From positions 71,548 to 135,547 of the forward strand of contig NPFB01000057.1 of the NCBI GenBank assembly GCA_014084085.1: a stretch of 64,000 nt of DNA, in the 5' to 3' direction. Source of the DNA: Hondaea fermentalgiana. Its lineage: Eukaryota > Sar > Bigyra > Thraustochytrida > Thraustochytriidae. The translations under genes and the position numbers were made by a program. Shown piece by piece: positions 38,812-47,680 of this stretch (positions are counted from its first letter, which is position 1; each line of letters begins with the position of its first letter). The notes under the pieces were generated by a model. That model was not told the DNA's origin, made no database searches, and worked only from the letters and a program-made list of their open reading frames with translations.

Positions 38812-39963
38812 TGCGCGACCTGCGTGCGCGCGCCCGTGCTTCGCGTCGACCGCCCCGCGCCGCGAACGGCGGCTCACGAGGCGTCGGGGGCTCGCCGCGC
38901 GGGCGACCGGAGTCCGCTCTTTGCTTTGTTGCCGCCTCCCCCAAGTGACCCAAGAGATGCAAATGAAAGTGGGAACTCGGACTGGATTTCCTTCCTTCGA
39001 GGCCAAGTCGGGTATCGAGCCAAAGCGAACAATGAGTAAGCCGCAGCTGAGCGAGCTTGCGAGCTGCCTCGCGAAAGATCACACTTCATTCATTCATACA
39101 AGGCCTACACGTCAGCTTTGGCGGAGAAAACTTCAGTCTTTTCTTTGCGTTGCTGGATGGTCTTCATGTTCCACCAACCGTGCCAAGGAGGAGGTCCTGC
39201 AACCACAGAACTTCGGGCAACGAAGTCTTAAAGAGGTCTGAGGCTGCTGCTCTCGACCGACCTTGATCTCATTTGCAAGGACCACGTCGTCCTTTTTGTG
39301 CGCAGTGCATTGCAATGGGCACTCCTCGCCATAGTCGGTCGCACAACAAGATCGCCGCAAGAGCATTGAAGAACTTTCCCTGCCCCGTTTGGGGGAGAAT
39401 AGCAGACAAGGAGGAAGGCAACAACGTGAGAGCGATGATTCAGGAAAAAAAATCGTTGAGCAGCTGGTTTTTCACGGTGAGCATTATTGCGATTCCAAGA
39501 CTCGAGGAAGAGCCCTGGAAACAGCTCCGTCCCAGGTATGAGACGGGGTTAGTAGGTGGGGTGGGTGGTAGTAGTAAAGTAAGAGAAAGTTTGCTTGCCG
39601 AGCGAGTGCGCGGGGGCGGATCGTACGCCATGTATAATATACCTCTTGCAGGAGGCGGCGTAGGCATATTTGGGGAAAAAGGCGAACGGGCTCTTCGAGG
39701 TGCGCATCCTTCCACAAGCTTGCAGCAGCACGAGTCAAACTGTCGCGCCGGACCTGCCGCCCGCGCGCACCATGACCGAGGCAGAACATGTGCCGGCGGC
39801 CGAACGGAGATCAATCAATCAATCACCGACATCACCATCACCACACTTGCATATTGGAATGGTAAAGATGTGGGAGAGCGAATCAAGTCGTCAGTGATTG
39901 ATTGATACCTTCGCCGGCAGGCACCGCGACCTCGGTCAAGGGCTGGACGTCAGTGTGCGCCGT
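38812..39963. other. Intergenic region with unresolved coding-like pieces
   Basis: The first 200 bases are GC-rich and probably upstream of the BioD-like gene. On the minus strand, after an acceptor-like TTTAAG ending at 39227, one frame reads VVAGPPPWHGWWNMKTIQQ and ends KADV at a TAG (39105-39107). A second minus-strand piece after CAG near 39389 reads GKFFNALAAILLCDRLW. They could be exons of one small gene, but I cannot settle the donors. The plus strand is also partly open (39273-39905), so I do not call a CDS. Confidence 0.35.
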
Positions 39964-41136
39964 CTACACGAGCTCGATGGTAGAGACGTGCATGTACTTG
40001 GACGACGAGTACTTTTTGTTGACCGCCTGCAGGTAGTTCTTCTGGTTCGTGCTGTAGAGCGTCTTCATGGTGGACATGCACTCTTCAATGTCTTCGGGTC
40101 CATAGCCGGCGTGGCGCGTGAGCGTATGGCCCCACGACTTGCGGCTGTCCGTGAGGGACTGGGCAATGTACAATGCGGCAGCAGCCACCAGCGATGGGCG
40201 AAAGGTGAGCATGCGGTACTCTTGCAGAGATCGCTCAACGAGGTACGTGGCAAAGTGCTGGGTTTTGGCGCTTGAGCATGCGACCTTCATGAAGCGGCGC
40301 AAAAAGGTGTACGGAGATGGAGTGGTGAGGTGGAAGTCGAGAACATTAAGCATAACGCCCTCCATCTTGAGAAGCTCCTCGGCGGTGAATGCCTTGTCCG
40401 ACATGGAGACAAAGTCGGGGGCCTCTGGAGCGTAGATCTCCTCGTACTTGGACGCGAGCAGCATGGCGGCGCAGCCCACAAGCTGCAGCTTGCGCCGTGG
40501 GACAACCTTGCGCTCGAGGAAGCGGTCGAGAAGGTTGACAGTCAGGTACAGGGTCTGCGGCAGGAGCTCAAACTTGACGTGGACCTGGACGAGCCAGTCG
40601 ATGAGGAGTGCGCGCATCTTCTCGTTGATGTCGGTCTGCGTGGACATATAGTCCGGCCCGGCCAGGTACTTTGTTTCCACCTTGCGGTAGTGACTGTAAA
40701 TGTCACCAACGTACTCTGCAGCGTACTTGGGGTTGCTAAGGTCATTCTCGTCGGCAATGTCGATGTTGGTGGCCGGAACGCGGTGCGTGTGGTTGTTACT
40801 CTTTTCGGGGCCGGGGGTGGCCATCTCCATCTTGCTGCTGGTGTCATCTTCAAAGTTGGTTGGGCTGTGGTTCTTCTCCAAGAAACGAGTTGGCTTTTCC
40901 TTTTCTTCGACGGCGACCGAGAATGGCTTGGCGACCGTGTGCTGCTTCTTGGTGCCCTTGTCGCCAAAGCCGACACCGAGGCTGCGGTTGGAAATATCGC
41001 CAAGAGCGGCGCGCGGGCCCTTGGCGCCGCGCTTGAGGTTATCCTTGCCGTGCATGTTATTGTTGACACCGCCGACGTTGCTGGGCATCGGGTTTGATGA
41101 CCGCAGCGAGCCCTGCCATGACGAAACGCGGCTCAT
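39964..41136 (-). CDS. G2/M cyclin B
   Basis: 390 residues, ATG at 41136. Regulatory subunit of CDK1 for mitotic entry, destroyed by the APC/C. The destruction box RAALGDISN sits at residues 42-50. The cyclin box holds EKMRALLIDWLVQVH, LYLTVNLLDRFLE, LQLVGCAAMLLASKYEEI and the YTAEE-equivalent FTAEELLKME. The C-terminal cyclin fold follows (YLVERSLQEYRML, RPSLVAAAALYIA). The length is normal for B cyclins. The upstream 1.5 kb is low complexity without a gene. Confidence 0.96.
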   Translation of the reverse strand: MSRVSSWQGSLRSSNPMPSNVGGVNNNMHGKDNLKRGAKGPRAALGDISNRSLGVGFGDKGTKKQHTVAKPFSVAVEEKEKPTRFLEKNHSPTNFEDDTSSKMEMATPGPEKSNNHTHRVPATNIDIADENDLSNPKYAAEYVGDIYSHYRKVETKYLAGPDYMSTQTDINEKMRALLIDWLVQVHVKFELLPQTLYLTVNLLDRFLERKVVPRRKLQLVGCAAMLLASKYEEIYAPEAPDFVSMSDKAFTAEELLKMEGVMLNVLDFHLTTPSPYTFLRRFMKVACSSAKTQHFATYLVERSLQEYRMLTFRPSLVAAAALYIAQSLTDSRKSWGHTLTRHAGYGPEDIEECMSTMKTLYSTNQKNYLQAVNKKYSSSKYMHVSTIELV

Positions 41137-41169
41137 TTTTCTCTGTGTGGATGAGTGTGTTTGCTTTCG

Positions 41170-41195
41170 CTTTGCTTTGCTTTGCTTTGCTTTGC
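41170..41195. repeat. (TTTGC)5 pentanucleotide repeat
   Basis: Five perfect TTTGC units about 35 bases upstream of the cyclin B ATG. Confidence 0.85.
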
Positions 41196-41802
41196 TGGAC
41201 GCTGCAGCTCTCGCTGTCTGGCCGAGCAGCTCGAGGTCTGCCTAACTTTGGGTAAGCGCTACGGTTACGCCAAAGATCCTCCGAGCAGACGTTCGTTCGT
41301 CTACCTTTGTGACCGATCTGATGGATCGGTAATGCAGCTCGAAGGTCCGTCCGTCTGTCGTCAAGCGATGCTGTTTGTGATTTGACCGTGCGCGTTGATT
41401 GATTGCTTTCGTTTCTTTGGCTGGTCGTTTAGTTGTTTGCTTGCTTGTTGCTTTGTTTGCGGCCGGCCCCGTTCCCTTGGTATCGGGCCCGCGGTTTGTC
41501 CCGGGCTTCTCGCGCCGCGCGAGGTCGATTCCGTGGCTCGAGCTCCTCGCTCTCGCGCGTGGCTCCGGCTTGCTGCGCTCTGCTCTGCTCTGCTCCGCTC
41601 CGCTGCGCCGCACCTCGCTTCGCTTCGCTCGACTCTGCTCTGCTCTTGCGTCGCGGTCGAAGACTCGCCTGATCTCGGACTGCTGTCGCCTCCAAATTGC
41701 TCGACTTGGGCGCGCTGTGCAAAGTCGGTTTTACGCCCTGCCACAGTGGCTTTTCCTGTTTTCTGAGTGTCTCCTCGAAAGTCTACTTCGTCCCATGCAG
41801 AG

Positions 41803-41880
41803 CCGCTCAAGCCGCTCAAGCCGCTCAAAAGCCGCGGGAAAGCCGCGCAAAAGCCGCGGGAAAGCCGCGCAAAAGCGGCG
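41803..41880. repeat. Tandem GCCGCTCAA / AAAGCCGCGGG units
   Basis: Three copies of GCCGCTCAA grade into four copies of an 11-base unit resembling AAAGCCGCGGG or AAAGCCGCGCA. The evolving unit length is visible by eye. Confidence 0.7.
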
Positions 41881-42674
41881 CAAACTCGGCAGAGAATAGC
41901 AGCGCAGCGCCGCGCGGAGCGGAGCGAGGCGCCGCGCGCGGCTTGGCGCGGCCTTGCGCGCTGGCTGGCGCCGCGGTCGTTTCCCTTCCCCAGCGGCGGC
42001 CGTTTCTCACGCGGGAACTCCCAAGCCAACCCCCCACGCCGCCTCCGTGCGCCGCGCGCGCTTCCCCCGTGTAGGCACGTAAGCAAGCACGAACCGGGGG
42101 GTCCCCGCGGTTCGCATTTGAAATTTCGAAATCGCGCCCAGACTACCCCCCGCGCGCACGGCCCGTTACGTGCGGGGCGGTGACGGTTAGGTTCGAGGCG
42201 CCGCCGCGACATGAACGAGTGAATGCGCGATTTCATGCATGCGTGCAGGCATGGGCGAACGAATGGATGAGTGAAAGCACGATTGGAGAACTCGGCTGCA
42301 GCAACTGGCCCGAGCGCTTCGCAGTCGCGTGCGCCTCGCCCGCTCCGCCGGATACATCGACCCGTCCGTAGTACTCACCGTGACACACACCCGGGCGAGA
42401 ATGAATGCCGGGATGCAGCGCGATCGCACGCAGGGGACACATGTGCGGAGTCTGCACGCGCTTCTCACATGGATGGCGAAACGCCGCGCACTGTGCGAGA
42501 GAGAGAGAGGGAGGGAGGGAGGGAGGAAGGAAGGGAGAGTCGCGGCAGCCGGGCGAAACAGAGAGAGGGAGAAAGGGACGCCGGCGAGGACGTGGGCGAG
42601 GACAAACGAGCGATTCCGGCTTGGCTTGGGAAAAGGAGATTCTCTTTTTAGGAAAGACAATTGTGTGGGTGGTG

Positions 42675-43627
42675 TCAGGCAGCCACCAAAACTAGCGAGT
42701 GAGGCGGGATGTAGGATGTCTGTCTGCTCGGCGCTTTGGTTGAAATTATAAAGAGCCTGCAAGAGATCAAATCAAAGTAGGCGTACGGTGCCTTGCACAA
42801 AATTAAAGCTCTGCAAGGAAAGGAATAGGTACCGCAAGGAAAGAAAGATGGCCTCATCACATCGCTCATCCTTACAGGCAAAAATTGCTAAAAACAAAAC
42901 AAAAGAGACACAAAGCACATTGGAGGAATAGAAAGACAAACCATACCACCATGTCAATTCCGAGACTCTCAATGTAGGTGCCGAGCTCGACCATCTGTTT
43001 GCCAGCCTCGCTCTCATACTGAGCTGCCTCTTCCCAGCCACGTGCCAAACGAACCACAAAGAGGCGAAACAAGTAAACGGGCACCCAAAAGAAACACGTG
43101 GAAATATCCCAGCATGTGAGTGCCAAGGGCTCGTCTTCAAAGCCCTGGAGAAAGCAAATGATGTCATAAATGTCGAGGAGGCTGCCGCTTCCAAGGAAAA
43201 TGAACGTGGACGGATCGTGGACAAGCTGTTCTCGCACCTCGGGGACTAATCCTGCCGCCAAGCCTGCGATGCCGAGGCTAAGTCCGTTTACAACATGAGT
43301 ACCGAGTTTCTCATGCCGGCGCCAATCCTTGATGGCAGCCTTGCTCGTGAGGTTAGCCTGGACCATCTTGTAGCGATACCAAATCATCACGAGGATGGAA
43401 CAAATGGCAACCACGAGGGCTGCTGCGCCCAAGAGCTTGTTGTACGGCAAGGCTTGAACGCCCACGAGAATGGTGAAGATTGGTTCAGACGCTGACGAGA
43501 GCAAAAAGTGGAGGTCCCATGTTCGAATGTACCTGGAGCTGGACGCTTTCACCTCGGGAGTGGAATCATAGTTGGACCCCGTCTCGGGGTCCACCACCCC
43601 GATTCGTCCGCGGCCTTCGTCCGCCAT
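42675..43627 (-). CDS. Multipass membrane protein with at least one intron, unrecognised
   Basis: ATG at 43627. Exon 1 (43627-42947, 227 codons) encodes hydrophobic segments such as LLGAAALVVAICSILVMIW, VVNGLSLGIAGLAAGLVP and the FFWVPVYLFRLFVV region. It is ended by GTATGG. The 59-base sequence 42946-42888 has a classic pyrimidine-rich 3' end (TTTTGTTTTTAG), so the unspliced reading that stops at 42872 is probably intron read-through. After splicing, the frame is open from 42887 to a TGA at 42675. A further donor GTAAGG (42875) and acceptors TTGCAG (42815 and 42769 regions) allow shorter tails ending at 42772. The 3' limit is therefore uncertain. I do not recognise the family. Confidence 0.6.
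42888..42946 (-). other. Predicted 59-base intron
   Basis: Begins GTATGG and ends in a T-rich tract plus TAG; its length is not a multiple of three. It is the clearest intron signal among the membrane-protein genes here. Confidence 0.7.
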
Positions 43628-44929
43628 GCTCCCGTGCCGTCGCGATGAGGTCCACGCGATTTCGGCTTTGATGGCAAAATTTTCTCGTTAATGTTAGTAT
43701 GCTATTGCCTCTCAACTCCGACCTCGTACTTGTGTGCTATACATAAACAAAAATGAATGTAAGCAGGGTAAGAAAGTGTGAGGGGTACTCGCGCGTGCCG
43801 CGGTGCCATCGATCATCTATCTCTTGCGGCCATGGCGGACTAATAAGCCTAGCTGCAGTTCCCGGGTCCCGGCCCGACCTGACTCATCATTGCTACCCTA
43901 TTGCACCCGGTCAGGCCTTGCAGCATTGTTGGCGCGTGTGCGTTTGTGCGTCGTTTGAGTGCGTCGCGTGCAAGACCCAAAAGGGAAAAAAAAAAAAGAA
44001 GAGGCTGCGTTGTTGACCAATGATGATGCAAGAACCTTTCTATCGACTTACGAAACGAGGTTGCGGCCTGGCGGCTGCTGCCAGCTGAATGGATGGAGAG
44101 GGACACAGCTCGCCTCGCTTGCCAAGTAGCAATCAGCCAAGTGGCCTTTTTACGAATTTGATGCTGTCGAAGTCGGCAGCTCACATACTCCTATTTTCTC
44201 AACCGCGAAACATGAATCCTACGAGACCACTCGCCGTGTATTGGACTTGAAGAGCATTTTGTACGCTTGCAATAACGGCTTGCAATCAGTTTTCATTTGC
44301 CATCTCGCGTTCCATGATCTCGCGAGTCTCTCCCTGGAGTTTTAGCACAGGGAGAGTCTGTCCACCCGGGCTGGCATCGCGCAAGCGAAGACGATCGTTA
44401 GTTCGCCCCGTTCGTTTGTTCGACGATGACGCCGCGCGGAAAACTGCCTCGAAAATCGCAAGACGAATGGAAGACCGAACTTGTGCGTAGTATGCTCTTT
44501 TTTTTGAGGGAGTCAAGGGCGGGAGCGCAAAGCTGCCAGCTGCAATGTCGCTCAAGCAACCGACAAAGCTGCAAGACTCTCCTGACCATCACCACCACGT
44601 CATCAAAGTCCGTGGCCTTCGTCGTCACGCCACGATGAAAAGCAAAGAATTCACCGCGACGAGAGAGTTCACAGAATCCAATTCACTTTCGAGGCTCCTT
44701 ATCTGGGCCTCACTTGATCACAGTTCTCTGTTGCCGGGTTTCAGATTGGATCGGCTGCGCTGCGCTGGAGGGCGCGCGCGCGACGAGCGGGAGCTGGAGG
44801 CGGCGCGACAAAAGCGCAGAGCAGGAACCGCGAATCTCTTCCGCGGGCCCGGGCTCAGGCACGGAGAAGTAGAGAAGCAGGGTGACAACGGCGGAGCGAA
44901 GGGCTCGCTCGAGCGTGGGGAACAGCAGC
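43628..44929. promoter_or_regulatory. Divergent region upstream of membrane protein and SLC37 genes
   Basis: About 1.3 kb between divergent ATGs. At 44286-44555 the minus strand is open and reads protein-like near its end (ETREIMEREMANEN) but lacks an ATG. The plus strand has an ATG at 44426 with a GTGCGT donor-like site and matching phase after 44531. Both strands being open argues for caution, and I call no gene. Confidence 0.35.
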
Positions 44930-46897
44930 ATGTATCCTCTGCGCTACAAGGTGCGCGTCTTTTTGCTGACGTTCGCGGCGTACACGTGCTTTCACCTGAC
45001 CCGCAAGGTCCCGAGCGTACTCAAGGGCGTCCTTCATCCGCAATCATCGTCGGGAATCAGCGCGTATGACCGCGAGACGAATCCCGGCTGGGCACCGTTT
45101 AACCAAGATATCGTGCCAGCGCAGGCGAGCGCTCACGGCTACGTGGTAAGCGGATCGCACGACGCCTTCGACGGGACATATACTTGCGATGTCGACTACA
45201 ACGTATCGCATCCGTGCGAGGTGTATCGCAAGTTGGATATTTGGTTCTTGGCTCTTGTGCCGCACCCGCACGATGCCCTTAATGTAAGCTGTCCTCTCCA
45301 GAACTTTACGAGATGCTGGGTGCTACTCACGACGGAGCAGGAAGGAGTGGAGTTCGCGCAGCCGCATGGGGGCCGCATGCCCGCAAATGCCGGGTCAAGC
45401 GACGCCCCAGACTGCGTGCACTGGTACAAGCGCAACATGAACACGGACGTTTTCGAGGAAAACAAGGACATTCGCACGGTGCCCAACACGCCCGATGGCA
45501 ATGTACTTCTCGGCCTCTTGGACTCTGTTTTCCTCGGGTGCTACACGGTTGGCCTTTTTGTGTCCGGCTTTCTTGGGGACAAGGTGAATTTGCGATACTT
45601 TTTGACAGCGGGCATGGTAGGATCCGCGCTGTGCATGTTCATGCTCGGGCTCGCGTACCCTTTTCAAATTCACAATCTGTGGTACTTTGTGGTGCTGAAT
45701 GTGGTATTTGGTCTTTTCCAGTCTACTGGATGGCCCAGTGTCGTGGCCGTCATGGGAAGCTGGTTTGGGCACGGTTCGCGCGGGCTCATCATGGGCATCT
45801 GGAACGCGCACACCTCGCTGGGCAATATTCTAGGGTCGATCGTCACAGCCTGGGCCATTGGCGAGGGCATGCATCACGAAGATTGGCCCCTCGGGTACAC
45901 GGTTCCCGGCGTTGTCATGCTCGTCTGCGGTCTGGCAGTCTTTGCGCTCCTCATCCCGCACCCCGAAGACGTTGGACTCACGAGCGCCGACTTGCTCGGT
46001 GGTACGGAAGATGACACGAATGATGGCGAGCTCGAGTCACCCCTTTTGCATGGCGCAGACGGCCATGAAGACGATGTTGAGGGAGGGCGCGCCGAGGCAT
46101 CAAATGTGAACTTTGAGGACAGCGGGGACGACGCCGATGACGACAACTCGCGTACCATTGAGGACGCGACAACGCTTCGCGCGCGCACGGAAGAGGAGCA
46201 AGCACGCATGCACGATCGGGTGAGCGAGTCCAGTGGGGCCGAGAGGCTTGCTGATGAGCCGCGACGCGGTCTCTGCTCGTCGTTTGGAGATGCTCTTTCG
46301 ATTCCCGGTTTGATTCCTTTTGCGCTATCGCTCATGTTTTCGAAGATGTGCGCGTACAGCATCCTATTCTGGGGTCCATTCTACCTCGGTTCTCTTGGCT
46401 TTTCCTCGTCGCACGCTGGATACTTGTGCAGTTTCTTTGATATCGGCGGTGTGCTGGGTGGTATCACGGCAGGTTTCCTTTCTGACCGTTTGCAAGCGCG
46501 CGGCCTCGTGGCCTTTATCTTTCAGCTATGCGGTGTCCCGGCCATGTGGTTCTACTACACTTCAACTTCAGCATTGGGGCCCAAAGTCATGCCAAATATC
46601 TGGCTATTGATCCTCGTTGGTTTCTTCATCAATGCGCCGTATGCGCTCATTACGACGGCAGTGTCGGCGGACCTTGGCACGCAGGTGCACGGCAAGTCGC
46701 ATCTCCTTGCTCTGGTCACGGGAATTATTGATGGAACGGGCTCGTTTGGCGCCATGTTACAGGGAATTCTTGTTGGCTACGTCAGTTCAACGAGCTGGGC
46801 CGAGGTGTGGCAGATGCTCATGCTCGCGCAAATTCTCAGTGCTATTATGATCGCAAAGCTTGTCTACCGAGAGGTGGCGATCGTATGCTCTCGATAA
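44930..46897 (+). CDS. SLC37-type sugar-phosphate/phosphate exchanger (MFS)
   Basis: 655 residues from the ATG at 44930. SLC37 proteins are ER-membrane antiporters of glucose-6-phosphate or glycerol-3-phosphate for phosphate; the family relates to bacterial GlpT. Signatures: YKVRVFLLTFAAYTCFHLTRK (TM1; family pattern with Y-hydrophobic-Y-x-x-R-K), LLGLLDSVFLGCYTVGLFVSG, LGDKVNLR, GLFQSTGWPSVVAVMGSWFG, RGLIMGIWNAHTSLGNILGS and, in the second half, GFLSDRLQARG and APYALITTAVSADLG. TM1 and TM2 are separated by an unusually long, Asn-glycosylatable loop of about 180 residues. The central loop is acidic (about 46000-46230). Substrate choice within the family cannot be read. Confidence 0.93.
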   Translation: MYPLRYKVRVFLLTFAAYTCFHLTRKVPSVLKGVLHPQSSSGISAYDRETNPGWAPFNQDIVPAQASAHGYVVSGSHDAFDGTYTCDVDYNVSHPCEVYRKLDIWFLALVPHPHDALNVSCPLQNFTRCWVLLTTEQEGVEFAQPHGGRMPANAGSSDAPDCVHWYKRNMNTDVFEENKDIRTVPNTPDGNVLLGLLDSVFLGCYTVGLFVSGFLGDKVNLRYFLTAGMVGSALCMFMLGLAYPFQIHNLWYFVVLNVVFGLFQSTGWPSVVAVMGSWFGHGSRGLIMGIWNAHTSLGNILGSIVTAWAIGEGMHHEDWPLGYTVPGVVMLVCGLAVFALLIPHPEDVGLTSADLLGGTEDDTNDGELESPLLHGADGHEDDVEGGRAEASNVNFEDSGDDADDDNSRTIEDATTLRARTEEEQARMHDRVSESSGAERLADEPRRGLCSSFGDALSIPGLIPFALSLMFSKMCAYSILFWGPFYLGSLGFSSSHAGYLCSFFDIGGVLGGITAGFLSDRLQARGLVAFIFQLCGVPAMWFYYTSTSALGPKVMPNIWLLILVGFFINAPYALITTAVSADLGTQVHGKSHLLALVTGIIDGTGSFGAMLQGILVGYVSSTSWAEVWQMLMLAQILSAIMIAKLVYREVAIVCSR

Positions 46898-47091
46898 AGG
46901 ACACTCGCATAGATTGGTATAGAATGGTGTGTGAGGCGAAGCGAAGCGATAGCTTTTGCGTCTTTTGTTTTTTCTTGTTAAGACTGCCGCGTCAGGCTCT
47001 CCAGGTAGCACTTGCATGGAGCAGAGGGTATGTAGAGGTGGGAGGAGTGAGATCTCTCCACGGGCTTGGGTTTTCTCCGAACGTGCGTGCA

Positions 47092-47095
<4 letters not shown>

Positions 47096-47149
<54 letters not shown>
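47096..47149. repeat. (GT)n followed by (GA)n microsatellite
   Basis: About 22 GT units and then about 5 GA units. Confidence 0.95.
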
Positions 47150-47151
<2 letters not shown>

Positions 47152-47337
47152 TTTTCACAGTGAAAGAGTCTTGTGAATCATATTTTGTGAACTCGGCAGG
47201 AAGCCTGAACCCTCCTCTCATCTTCAAAAATCACAACAATTGTAGTGCAGAATGTCTGTGAAAAGCAAATTGGGTTACAACGCGTTTCACTATACAAACA
47301 GAGGTTAGACCACAAGGACTATTGTCAGTCCGTCTGG

Positions 47338-47369
47338 TCACGCACGCACGCACGCACGCACGCACGCAT
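47338..47369. repeat. (GCAC)n tetranucleotide repeat
   Basis: About seven CGCA/GCAC units. Confidence 0.9.
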
Positions 47370-47680
47370 CGGTCAGTGACGAGGTAGAAAACAAACATCT
47401 ATAGAATTTCGATTGAGCTTTGATCATACTGCGCACGAAGATACTATTATTTTTTTTCTTACAAAATTGCAGCCTCACCTTGAAGCGTGAAATGTACGCT
47501 GCGCAATTATTGAGATGAGACATGCGTAGCACGGGGCATCAATTTCATTCGGGGTCCAAAAGGACGCAATAGGAAACAGAAAAACATAGCAAAAAGGAGC
47601 GAAAGAGAGAAATGGCGAGCCAAAGGAAAGAAAGGTTGTGCCGCGCTGGCGACAACCCCCGGCTCGGAAAGTCTCCGCAT

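Larger units (their letters stand above)
41137..42674. other. Low-complexity region upstream of cyclin B
   Basis: It holds a TTTGC repeat, a degenerate 5-bp-periodic stretch of CTCTG/CTTCG words (41575-41650), tandem GCCGCTCAA and AAAGCCGCGGG units (41800-41880), tetramer GAGG/GAAG (42500-42535) and GC-rich blocks. A 291-codon minus-strand ORF (41361-42236) is compositional and contains no domain. No gene supported. Confidence 0.6.
46898..47680. other. Convergent intergenic region with microsatellites
   Basis: 3' flanks of the SLC37 and BTB/WD40 genes. It contains the GT run and GCAC tetramer listed separately. No gene seen. Confidence 0.6.

Noticed and set aside
39273..39905. 210-codon plus-strand ORF
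   Set aside because: No ATG near the start, Gly-rich middle, no homology recognised, and it overlaps competing minus-strand signals.
41361..42236. 291-codon minus-strand ORF upstream of cyclin B
   Set aside because: Arg/Ser/Ala composition following tandem repeats; no recognisable domain.
47096..47369. Regular repeats suggestive of a CRISPR array
   Set aside because: Units are 2-4 bases with no spacers; simple microsatellites in a eukaryotic genome.
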